Part shown: in pieces, positions 1 through 5,256 of the stretch
Layout: every line of letters starts with the position of its first letter
Position numbering within the stretch: the stretch's first letter is position 1
Assembly (NCBI GenBank): GCA_945827765.1
Contig: CALZPS010000128.1
Coordinates: forward strand, 1 to 5,256
Direction of reading: 5' to 3'
Length of the DNA: 5,256 bases
Source: an uncultured Lachnospiraceae bacterium
GTDB lineage: Bacteria; Bacillota; Clostridia; Lachnospirales; Lachnospiraceae
The notes under the pieces: generated by a model
What the model was told of the DNA's origin: nothing
The model's database searches: none
The model's input: the letters and a program-made list of their open reading frames with translations, nothing else
Position numbers and translations under genes: made by a program

Positions 1-46
1 AGATCTAGTACGGTCTCGTGGGCTCGGAGATGTGTATAAGAGACAG
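1..46 (+). other. Illumina Nextera i7 adapter, not genomic
   Basis: This is sequencing-library DNA left in the assembly. Bases 1-4 (AGAT) match the end of the P7 part of the index primer, 5-12 (CTAGTACG) match the Nextera N702 i7 index as written in the adapter, 13-27 (GTCTCGTGGGCTCGG) are the read-2 transposase adapter, and 28-46 (AGATGTGTATAAGAGACAG) are the 19-bp Tn5 mosaic end. The order and orientation are exactly those of a tagmented fragment whose insert begins at base 47. The ATG inside the mosaic end, at 32-34, opens a false N-terminus reading MYKRQ in frame with serA. Nothing here should be annotated as a gene or as a natural transposon end. Confidence 0.98.
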
Positions 47-613
47 GTGCCGGCTCTTCCGGATACAAAAGGCATGATTAACAAAGATGCCATCAGCCTG
101 ATGAAGAAGAATGTAGTAGTTCTCAATTTTGCCAGAGATGTACTGGTGGACAGTGAAGCTATGGTGGATGCATTGATTTCAGGTGCTGTGAAGTGTTATG
201 TTACAGACTTCCCGACCCCGGAAATCGCAGGTGTGAAAGGGGCTATAGTGATTCCACATCTGGGCGCTTCCACGGAGGAATCCGAGGATAACTGTGCAAA
301 AATGGCAGTGAAAGAACTGCGTGATTTTCTGGAAAACGGCAATATCACACACTCTGTCAATTATCCGGATTGTGATATGGGAAAGAAAGAAGACGGAAAC
401 AGAATCACGATTCTGCACCGCAATATTCCGAATATGTTGGGACAGTTTACCGCACTGCTGGCAAAGGACAATATGAACATCAATGTAATGGCTAACAAGA
501 GCAAAAAGGAATACGCTTACACCATGATTGATGTGGAGGCAGATATCCCGGCAGAAGTGGAAGAAGAACTTGCAGCAATCGAAGGAGTCCTGAAAATCCG
601 TGTTATCCGCTAA
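47..613 (+). CDS. serA: D-3-phosphoglycerate dehydrogenase, 5'-truncated (C-terminal 188 residues)
   Basis: Cytosolic enzyme that oxidises 3-phosphoglycerate to 3-phosphohydroxypyruvate with NAD+, the first step of serine synthesis. The gene is cut by the contig edge: 188 residues remain, of about 390 usual for the short ACT-containing form, so the substrate-binding part and the Rossmann GxGxxG loop are missing. The fragment opens in the VPALPDTKGMI strand of the nucleotide-binding domain. The catalytic triad of D-2-hydroxyacid dehydrogenases is visible: Arg30 in NFARDVLVD, Glu59 in DFPTPE (29 residues on, the family spacing) and His71 in PHLGAST. Residues about 119-188 form a C-terminal ACT domain (RITILHRNIPNMLGQ onward), the usual site of serine feedback inhibition. 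The motif has Asp where most relatives have Gly after the Arg (ARD, not ARG). There is no native start; an ATG at 32 belongs to the adapter. It is followed after 25 bp by the GntR gene, with no terminator between. Confidence 0.95.
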   Translation: MPALPDTKGMINKDAISLMKKNVVVLNFARDVLVDSEAMVDALISGAVKCYVTDFPTPEIAGVKGAIVIPHLGASTEESEDNCAKMAVKELRDFLENGNITHSVNYPDCDMGKKEDGNRITILHRNIPNMLGQFTALLAKDNMNINVMANKSKKEYAYTMIDVEADIPAEVEEELAAIEGVLKIRVIR

Positions 614-622
614 AATACTGAC

Positions 623-629
623 AGGAGGT
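623..629 (+). promoter_or_regulatory. ribosome binding site of the GntR/FCD regulator
   Basis: AGGAGGT lies 9 nt before the ATG at 639. It fixes that start and rules out an upstream in-frame GTG at 600, which lies inside serA and has no such site. Confidence 0.9.
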
Positions 630-638
630 AGAGGACAA

Positions 639-1301
639 ATGGAAGAGTATCAGGAGCATTCCCTCAGCGGCCGCGTGTTCCAACGTATCCGTGACGATAT
701 TTTGCAGGGAAAGTATCAGGAACATGATGAACTGCGGGAAATAACGTTAGGTAAAGAACTTGGCGTGAGCCGTACACCTGTCCGGGAGGCTCTGCGCCAG
801 CTGGAACTGGAAGGCCTGGTCACGATTATTCCCAATAAAGGAGCATACGTGACCGGCATTTCGCCGAAGGATGTCAGGGACATCTATGCGATACGTTCCT
901 CTTTGGAAGGATTGTGTGCACGTTGGGCAACCGAGCATATCACTGTTGAACAGTTAGATGAGCTGGAGGAAATCCTGATGCTGTCAGAATTTCGCATCAA
1001 ACGAGAAGGCACCGACAATGCAGAGCAGGTCAGTATGCTGGATGAGAAATTCCATAGCATTCTGTATGAGGCATCCGGCAGCAGGATTCTTTGCAGGCTG
1101 CTGAGCGATTTTCACAAGTATGTACAGACTACGAGAAAGTCTTCTGTTGTGTCGGAAGAGCGGGCCCGCAAATCTATCCGGGAACACAGGCAGATTTTGC
1201 GTGCAATTCAGGAAAAAGATGCGGATTCTGCAGAACAGCTTGCCAATGAGCATATCCTGCATGTCATGCAGCATTTGAGACGACAGGAACGAGAACAATA
1301 G
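639..1301 (+). CDS. GntR-family transcriptional regulator, FadR/FCD subfamily
   Basis: Predicted DNA-binding one-component regulator of 220 residues, the usual length for this family. Residues about 9-73 form the N-terminal winged helix-turn-helix, with the typical recognition segment GVSRTPVREALRQLELEGL (42-60) and wing NKGAYVTGIS. Residues about 77-212 form the all-helical FCD effector domain. Its metal site is complete: Asp135 and His139 (DEKFH), His183 (EHRQIL) and His205 (NEHIL). In this family such a site holds a metal that usually helps bind a small carboxylate. The ATG at 639 is chosen for its ribosome binding site. The gene sits 25 bp after serA and 50 bp before icd on the same strand, so it is probably co-transcribed and may control this operon; the effector cannot be read from sequence, and citrate, isocitrate or another organic acid is only a guess. 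Its last eight residues (LRRQEREQ) lie largely in the first copy of a 26-bp tandem repeat. Confidence 0.93.
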   Translation: MEEYQEHSLSGRVFQRIRDDILQGKYQEHDELREITLGKELGVSRTPVREALRQLELEGLVTIIPNKGAYVTGISPKDVRDIYAIRSSLEGLCARWATEHITVEQLDELEEILMLSEFRIKREGTDNAEQVSMLDEKFHSILYEASGSRILCRLLSDFHKYVQTTRKSSVVSEERARKSIREHRQILRAIQEKDADSAEQLANEHILHVMQHLRRQEREQ

Positions 1302-1340
1302 AAAGACGACAGGAACGTGGACAATAGAGAGACGACAGGA
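1278..1340 (+). repeat. 26-bp tandem repeat, 2.4 copies, across the regulator stop and icd leader
   Basis: Copy 1 spans 1278-1303, copy 2 spans 1304-1329, and a partial third copy of 11 bases spans 1330-1340. Each begins AGACGACAGGA. The two full copies match at 23 of 26 positions and both contain ACAATAG, so the regulator's TAG stop (1299-1301) is duplicated at 1325-1327. The third copy runs directly into the icd ribosome binding site. The pattern suggests a slippage or tandem duplication that lengthened the gap between the two genes. Confidence 0.9.
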
Positions 1341-1342
1341 GG
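1337..1342 (+). promoter_or_regulatory. ribosome binding site of icd
   Basis: AGGAGG lies 9 nt before the ATG at 1352 and overlaps the third, partial copy of the tandem repeat. The two earlier repeat copies carry CAGGAA at the same place, weaker versions of the same core. Confidence 0.88.
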
Positions 1343-1351
1343 AAAAGGACC

Positions 1352-2548
1352 ATGGAAAAAATCAAGATGACAACACCGCTCGTGGAGATGGACGGAGACG
1401 AGATGACCAGAATTCTCTGGAAGATGATCAAAGAGCACCTTCTCGAACCATTCATTGAACTGAACACAGAGTATTATGATCTGGGGCTGGAGCATCGTAA
1501 CGAGACAAACGATCAGGTGACGATTGATTCTGCAAACGCTACCAAAAAATATAAGGTGGCGGTAAAATGCGCGACCATCACTCCGAATGCAGCCCGTATG
1601 GATGAGTATGATCTGAAAGAAATGTGGAAAAGCCCGAATGGAACGATTCGTGCCATTTTAGACGGAACGGTTTTCCGTGCTCCGATCGTGGTAAAAGGAA
1701 TTGAGCCATGTGTGAAAAACTGGAAAAAACCAATCACGATAGCCAGACATGCATATGGTGATGTATACAAGAATACAGAAATGAAAATTCCCGGAGCAGG
1801 CAAAGTCGAACTTGTTTACACGGCTCAGGATGGCAGTGAGACAAGAGAACTTGTCCATACCTTCGATGGACCGGGTGTTGCACAGGGAATGCACAATATC
1901 GACAAATCCATCGCCAGCTTTGCAAGGAGCTGTTTTAATTATGCGCTGGATACCCGACAGGATTTGTGGTTTGCGACCAAGGATACGATTTCCAAAAAAT
2001 ATGACCACACGTTCAAAGATATTTTTCAGGAAATCTATGATGCGGAATATGCGGACAAATTTGCAGACGCAGGCATCGTATATTTTTACACCCTGATTGA
2101 TGATGCGGTTGCTCGTGTTATGAAATCCGAGGGCGGATATATCTGGGCATGTAAAAACTATGACGGAGATGTGATGAGTGATATGGTATCCTCCGCATTT
2201 GGTTCTCTGGCGATGATGACCTCTGTTTTAGTATCCCCGGACGGATATTATGAATATGAGGCGGCACACGGAACCGTACAGCGTCATTATTACAAACACC
2301 TGAAAGGGGAAGAGACATCCACAAACTCGGTGGCGACAATCTTTGCATGGACCGGAGCACTTAGAAAGCGCGGAGAACTCGACGGAAACAAAGAATTGAT
2401 GGAATTTGCTGACCGTCTGGAGAAAGCGACGATTGACACCATTGAGGCAGGAGAAATGACCAAAGACCTTGCTTTGATTACAACATTGGAAAATGTGACT
2501 GTATTAAACAGCGAGGACTTCATCAAAGCAATTGCAACAAGATTATAA
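1352..2548 (+). CDS. icd: NADP-dependent isocitrate dehydrogenase, eukaryotic-like (IDH1/IDH2) type
   Basis: Cytosolic enzyme that oxidatively decarboxylates isocitrate to 2-oxoglutarate with formation of NADPH. The 398-residue protein looks full length (human IDH1 has 414) and aligns by eye almost end to end with the homodimeric human-like subfamily rather than the E. coli type. Substrate-binding residues are all present: Thr77, Ser94, Asn96 (KSPNGT), Arg100, Arg109, Arg132 (ARHAYGD), Tyr139 and Lys210. Metal-binding aspartates are Asp250 (LIDD), Asp273 and Asp277 (NYDGDVMSD). Arg311 and His312 after AAHGTVQ are the pair that selects NADP over NAD. The residue before Arg132 is Ala where human IDH1 has Gly. 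The start follows a good ribosome binding site; Met6 is a weaker alternative. It is probably the last gene of the serA-regulator-icd operon and supplies 2-oxoglutarate for glutamate and NADPH for biosynthesis. Confidence 0.97.
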   Translation: MEKIKMTTPLVEMDGDEMTRILWKMIKEHLLEPFIELNTEYYDLGLEHRNETNDQVTIDSANATKKYKVAVKCATITPNAARMDEYDLKEMWKSPNGTIRAILDGTVFRAPIVVKGIEPCVKNWKKPITIARHAYGDVYKNTEMKIPGAGKVELVYTAQDGSETRELVHTFDGPGVAQGMHNIDKSIASFARSCFNYALDTRQDLWFATKDTISKKYDHTFKDIFQEIYDAEYADKFADAGIVYFYTLIDDAVARVMKSEGGYIWACKNYDGDVMSDMVSSAFGSLAMMTSVLVSPDGYYEYEAAHGTVQRHYYKHLKGEETSTNSVATIFAWTGALRKRGELDGNKELMEFADRLEKATIDTIEAGEMTKDLALITTLENVTVLNSEDFIKAIATRL

Positions 2549-2551
2549 AGA

Positions 2552-2589
2552 AATGGGAGGCGTGGCTTATTCGGCCAACGCCTCCCATT
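2552..2589. terminator. bidirectional intrinsic terminator between icd and the ABC-F gene
   Basis: A perfect 12-bp inverted repeat, AATGGGAGGCGT at 2552-2563 and its complement at 2578-2589, is extended inward by GGC (2564-2566) with GCC (2574-2576) past a single bulged A at 2577, leaving a 7-nt loop. Read leftward (for ABC-F) it is followed by a U-rich run, UUUCUUUAUAAU once the stem's last bases are counted, a good terminator. Read rightward (for icd) the following tract is poorer (UUGUUC), so termination there may be less efficient. The hairpin lies between two convergent genes and includes the last codons and stop of ABC-F. Confidence 0.85.
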
Positions 2590-4507
2590 GTTCATACAAA
2601 CCTTCCAATTCTGTCTCATTGGCGCTTTTTTCGGAAGTTAATTCCTGACATTTTACAGAGCTGGAATAGACATCTTCATGTGTCAGAAGTTCGTCAATAG
2701 CAGCATTTCGCTCTTCCAACACAGCGATACGTTCTTCGGTCCGTTTCAAATCGTTTTTACGTTTACGTTCCCTCGCCTGTAATTCTTTTTGCTCCTGCCA
2801 GCTCAATTTGCTGTCACTGGCGGCATCTTGCGGTGCGGCAGATGATGCGGCGGATATGTTCTGAGCAGAGGGTGCGGTATTGGGTGCATAAGCAGCAGTC
2901 AGCGTTTCCTTCTTTTCCAGATAATAATCATAATTCCCAATATAATTGACAAAGGAAGCGTTGACCAGCTCTAAAATACGTGACGCCGTCTGATTGATAA
3001 AATAACGGTCGTGAGACACATAAAGGACGGTTCCGGTATAGTCATTTAATGCCTGTTCCAAAATCTCTTTGGAAGTAATGTCCAGGTGGTTGGTCGGCTC
3101 GTCCAAAATCAGGAAATTGGCTTCAGAGAGCATCAATTTGGCGAGGGAGATGCGTCCCTTTTCCCCGCCGCTCAAATCCCCGATCCGCTTAAACACATCG
3201 TCGCCCGTAAACTGAAAGGCGGCAAGAGTACTGCGAATCTGTGTGTTGGTAAGCGTCGGGTAATCATCTGATATCTCATCAAAAATCGTCTTGGAATCAT
3301 GCAGAACATGATGCTCCTGATCATAATATCCAATCTGTACTTTTGTCCCTAATGTGAAAGAACCATTGTCAGCAGGAAGAACCCCGTTCAAAATCTTAAG
3401 CAGCGTTGTCTTTCCGGTTCCGTTATCCCCGATGATTGCAACATGTTCGCCCCGTTTGATTTCAAAGCTGACATCTTGAAACAGAATCTGCGGACCAAAG
3501 CGCTTGCTTAGTTCCTCAATTCTCAGGACATCATTTCCACTCACACAGGAAGGCTCCAGTGAGAAATGAATTTCCTGCGGGGTATCTGCCGGTTTATCCA
3601 ACACCTGAATCTTTTCCAACATTTTTTCACGGCTTTCCGCCCGGCGAATTGATTTTTCCCGGTTGAACGAGCGCAGCTTTTCGATGACTGCCTCCTGATG
3701 TCGTATTTCCCGCTGCTGATTCAGATATTCCTTCATCTGTGCGTCACGCAGCTGTTTCTTCTTGTCGGCAAAAGCCTTGTAATTGCCGTTGTACATACGA
3801 ATCGTTCCGTGTTCGATTTCAACGACCTTGGATACCACCCGGTTCAAGAAGAAACGGTCGTGGGAGACAATCAAAACAGCTCCGGAATAATTCATCAGAT
3901 AAGTCTCCAGCCAGGCAATCGAATTTAAATCCAAATGGTTGGTCGGCTCGTCCAGTAAAAGAATATCCGGCCTGGTAAGCAGCAGTTTTCCGAGAGAGAC
4001 ACGCGTCTTTTGTCCGCCGGACAATGTGGCGGTGGGCTTGGAAAAATCTTCCTCCGTAAAGCCGAGTCCCTTGAGCACACCGACCAGTTCACTCTCATAA
4101 GCGTAGCCGTTCTGGTTCTCAAATTCAGAGGTCAGCCGGTGGTATGTATCCAGTCTGGTATTTAATTCCTCACCGGACAATGATTTCAACTCTTTCTCAA
4201 TCGCTCGGATTTGCTGTTCCAGTGCGATAATATCGGCTTTGGCTGTTTTGACCTCTTCGTATATCGTGTTGTTGCTGTCAAGATTTTGCTGCTGGGCAAG
4301 ATAACCGATACTTTTTCCGCGGGTGAGGACAATTGTTCCACTGTCGGGCGTCTCTTCACCCATAATCATTTTTAAGACCGTTGATTTGCCGGCGCCGTTC
4401 ACACCGACGAAGGCACACTTTTCCCTGTCTTCTATATGAAAAGAACCATTTTTTACAATCGTATGTTCTCCAAATGCTTTGTTTAAATTATGGCATGCAA
4501 GTATCAT
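2567..4507 (-). CDS. ABC-F family ATPase, YdiF/Uup-like
   Basis: Soluble protein of 646 residues with two ATP-binding cassettes and no membrane segment; ABC-F proteins bind the ribosome and affect translation rather than transport. Cassette 1 has Walker A GVNGAGKST (35-43), signature LSGGQ (162-166) and Walker B LLLDEPTNHLD with Glu187. Cassette 2 has GDNGTGKTT (360-368), LSGGE (445-449) and LILDEPTNHLD with Glu470. Both catalytic sites look intact. A short charged arm lies at about 85-135 and a basic helical inter-cassette linker at about 245-310. An Ala/Ser/Pro-rich spacer (about 537-566) leads to a C-terminal coiled coil (about 567-646), as in YdiF and Uup. Length, this C-terminal domain and the rex neighbour fit B. 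subtilis YdiF (about 642 residues), which is near rex there too. The ATG at 4507 is set by its ribosome binding site; a longer frame from 4579 would start upstream of the likely promoter. Drug-resistance function is not indicated. Confidence 0.94.
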   Translation of the reverse strand: MILACHNLNKAFGEHTIVKNGSFHIEDREKCAFVGVNGAGKSTVLKMIMGEETPDSGTIVLTRGKSIGYLAQQQNLDSNNTIYEEVKTAKADIIALEQQIRAIEKELKSLSGEELNTRLDTYHRLTSEFENQNGYAYESELVGVLKGLGFTEEDFSKPTATLSGGQKTRVSLGKLLLTRPDILLLDEPTNHLDLNSIAWLETYLMNYSGAVLIVSHDRFFLNRVVSKVVEIEHGTIRMYNGNYKAFADKKKQLRDAQMKEYLNQQREIRHQEAVIEKLRSFNREKSIRRAESREKMLEKIQVLDKPADTPQEIHFSLEPSCVSGNDVLRIEELSKRFGPQILFQDVSFEIKRGEHVAIIGDNGTGKTTLLKILNGVLPADNGSFTLGTKVQIGYYDQEHHVLHDSKTIFDEISDDYPTLTNTQIRSTLAAFQFTGDDVFKRIGDLSGGEKGRISLAKLMLSEANFLILDEPTNHLDITSKEILEQALNDYTGTVLYVSHDRYFINQTASRILELVNASFVNYIGNYDYYLEKKETLTAAYAPNTAPSAQNISAASSAAPQDAASDSKLSWQEQKELQARERKRKNDLKRTEERIAVLEERNAAIDELLTHEDVYSSSVKCQELTSEKSANETELEGLYEQWEALAE

Positions 4508-4514
4508 CCATCTT

Positions 4515-4520
4515 CCTCCT
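4515..4520 (-). promoter_or_regulatory. ribosome binding site of the ABC-F gene
   Basis: On the minus strand AGGAGG lies 7 nt before the ATG at 4507-4505. It decides between this start and in-frame ATGs at 4531 and 4579, neither of which has a comparable site. An out-of-frame ATG at 4511-4509 is only 3 nt from the AGGAGG and is too close. Confidence 0.88.
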
Positions 4521-4537
4521 GAATTGTACATGGTATC

Positions 4538-4565
4538 ATTATATCTTAAATAACATAAAAAACAA
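4538..4565 (-). promoter_or_regulatory. probable sigma-A promoter of the ABC-F gene
   Basis: On the minus strand a perfect TATAAT (4543-4538) is preceded at 16 bp by TTGTTT (4565-4560), which matches the -35 consensus only in its first three bases. Transcription would start near 4531, giving a leader of about 24 nt. That is too short for the leader-peptide attenuators found before many inducible resistance ABC-F genes. The -35 assignment is weak. Confidence 0.5.
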
Positions 4566-4583
4566 CAAAAATCTCCCAAAAAA

Positions 4584-4612
4584 TTGACTTTATGCTAACT
4601 ATTCTATATAAT
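4584..4612 (+). promoter_or_regulatory. strong sigma-A promoter of rex
   Basis: TTGACT (4584-4589) and TATAAT (4607-4612) are separated by the optimal 17 bp, matching the consensus at 11 of 12 positions. Transcription should begin near 4618-4620, giving a leader of about 22-24 nt before the rex start codon. The two divergent promoters' -35 boxes are about 18 bp apart, so a protein bound here could influence both. I see no clear Rex operator palindrome (TTGTTAA-N4-TTAACAA type) over the promoter. Confidence 0.82.
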
Positions 4613-4626
4613 ATACAGGTAAAGGC

Positions 4627-4633
4627 GGGAGGT
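4627..4633 (+). promoter_or_regulatory. ribosome binding site of rex, fixing a TTG start
   Basis: GGGAGGT lies 8 nt before the TTG at 4642. An in-frame TAA at 4609-4611 rules out any start further upstream than the promoter, and no ATG or GTG lies between that stop and the TTG, so the TTG is the best-supported start. Confidence 0.85.
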
Positions 4634-4641
4634 CGATAAAA

Positions 4642-5256
4642 TTGGAATCAAGAGGTATATCAAGAGCAGTGATCAAAAGGCTTCCACGATATTATAGATA
4701 TCTGGGAGAACTGAGTGAAGAAGGGGTTGAGCGGATTTCATCAAACGATTTGAGCAAAAAGATGCATGTAACGGCATCTCAGATTCGGCAGGATTTGAAC
4801 AATTTCGGAGGTTTCGGTCAGCAGGGATATGGATATAATGTACAGTACCTGCGCATGGAGATAGGTAAAATCCTGGGACTTGATACCAGTCATAATATGA
4901 TTATCATCGGCGCGGGCAATCTGGGGCAGGCATTGGCCAATTATGCCTCCTTTGAAAAAAACGGTTTTTTGACGAAAGGTATTTTTGATATACGTCCGGA
5001 GCTGGAGGGAAAGATTATTCGGGGGATTCCGGTGCGCATGATGAGTGATTTGGAATCGTTTTTAAAGCAAAATGAGATTGAAATCGCAGCTTTGGCGATA
5101 CCGAAAACTAAGGCGGTCGAGGTGGCAGATATATTGGTCAATCATGGAATCCATGCCATCTGGAATTTTGCACACACAGATTTACGTCTTCCAAAAGATG
5201 TGGTTGTCGAGAGTGTACATCTTTCAGACAGTTTGATGAAACTATCCTACAATATT
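4642..5256 (+). CDS. rex: redox-sensing transcriptional repressor Rex, 3' end beyond the window
   Basis: DNA-binding repressor that senses the NADH/NAD+ ratio and, in Gram-positive bacteria, controls fermentation, respiration and other redox genes; NADH releases it from its operators. The frame is open for 205 codons to the last base. Rex proteins are about 210-215 residues, and the final residues (SDSLMKLSYNI) resemble the usual C-terminal end, so only a few residues are missing. Residues about 7-75 form the winged helix domain: SRAVIKRLPRYYRYL (7-21), then TASQIRQDLNNFGGFGQQGY (44-63), the hallmark Rex segment. Residues about 85-190 form the NAD(H)-binding Rossmann fold with GAGNLG (90-95) and Asp116 in FDIRP at the end of the second strand. 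The C-terminal helix normally swaps between subunits of the dimer. Translation starts at TTG, which may limit yield from a strong promoter. It is divergent from the ABC-F gene. Confidence 0.95.
   Translation, partial: MESRGISRAVIKRLPRYYRYLGELSEEGVERISSNDLSKKMHVTASQIRQDLNNFGGFGQQGYGYNVQYLRMEIGKILGLDTSHNMIIIGAGNLGQALANYASFEKNGFLTKGIFDIRPELEGKIIRGIPVRMMSDLESFLKQNEIEIAALAIPKTKAVEVADILVNHGIHAIWNFAHTDLRLPKDVVVESVHLSDSLMKLSYNI

Noticed and set aside
28..46. Tn5/IS50 mosaic end as evidence of a natural transposon
   Set aside because: It is the hyperactive synthetic mosaic end directly joined to Nextera adapter and index bases, with no transposase or second end; it is a library artefact.
600..638. 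Upstream GTG start for the GntR regulator at 600, overlapping serA
   Set aside because: It has no ribosome binding site, and AGGAGGT at 623-629 points clearly to the ATG at 639. The extra 13 residues do not fit the family N-terminus.
614..638. Terminator or promoter between serA and the regulator
   Set aside because: The 25-bp gap holds no inverted repeat, U-rich run or -35/-10 pair; it holds only the ribosome binding site.
1208..1495. Open frames on the minus strand across the regulator-icd junction, including hydrophobic ones
   Set aside because: They are antisense shadows of confidently assigned genes, lack ribosome binding sites, and their low-complexity Ser/Leu/Val content comes from the GA-rich tandem repeat.
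4488..4511. Seven-codon upstream reading frame (MDDTCMP) overlapping the ABC-F start as a possible leader peptide
   Set aside because: Its ATG is only 3 nt from the AGGAGG, it mostly overlaps the true coding start, and there is no hairpin pair in the 24-nt leader to act as an attenuator.
4544..4566. Possible Rex operator on the minus strand (TTGTTTTTTATGTTATTT)
   Set aside because: The left half resembles TTGTTAA but the right half does not match TTAACAA, and the site is not palindromic.
4508..4579. Longer ABC-F start at 4579 adding 24 residues
   Set aside because: The added segment resembles no ABC-F N-terminus, lies across the likely -10 box, and lacks a ribosome binding site; MILACHNLNKAF at 4507 is the usual family start.
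4955..4970. A7 and T6 runs in rex as a frameshift or phase-variation site
   Set aside because: The frame is intact across both runs and the protein (FEKNGFLTKGIFD) matches the Rex fold; the runs are only lysine and phenylalanine codons.

Overview
The window reads as a housekeeping stretch from a low-to-moderate GC, probably anaerobic Bacillota (Clostridia; a Lachnospiraceae-like gut bacterium is my best guess). The grounds are strong AGGAGG ribosome binding sites, a short ACT-domain SerA, a human-IDH1-like NADP isocitrate dehydrogenase, and a Rex repressor next to a YdiF-like ABC-F ATPase. The taxonomic call is inference from protein style, not from a search. The first 46 bases are not genomic: they are an Illumina Nextera i7 adapter (index N702-type) ending in the Tn5 mosaic end, so base 47 is the first biological base and the window starts at a contig edge.

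Layout. Bases 47-613 (+) hold the 3' half of serA (3-phosphoglycerate dehydrogenase), cut by the contig end. After 25 bp comes a GntR/FCD-family regulator (639-1301, +), then icd (1352-2548, +). The three are close, co-directional and have no visible terminator between them, so they look like one operon. The regulator-icd junction carries a 26-bp tandem repeat that covers the regulator's stop codon and runs into the icd ribosome binding site. icd converges on an ABC-F ATPase (2567-4507, -). The 18-bp gap and the end of the ABC-F gene form a strong inverted repeat that probably terminates transcription from both sides. Upstream of ABC-F, a 134-bp intergenic region (4508-4641) holds back-to-back promoters, a near-consensus one driving rex (4642 onward, +). 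rex starts at TTG and runs off the window after 205 codons, very near its natural end.

How the genes fit together. SerA opens serine synthesis from 3-phosphoglycerate with release of NADH. Icd makes 2-oxoglutarate and NADPH, and 2-oxoglutarate is the precursor of the glutamate that donates the amino group in the next serine step. The GntR/FCD protein, of a class that usually binds small carboxylates through a metal site, is placed to control this group. Rex reads the NADH/NAD+ ratio and represses fermentation and redox genes. ABC-F proteins act on the ribosome rather than as transporters.

I found no exotic or clearly undescribed system, no mobile element, CRISPR array, tRNA or rRNA. The most useful observations are the adapter artefact and its false N-terminus, the tandem repeat at the regulator-icd junction, the terminator hairpin that contains the ABC-F stop codon, and the regulator placed between serA and icd.
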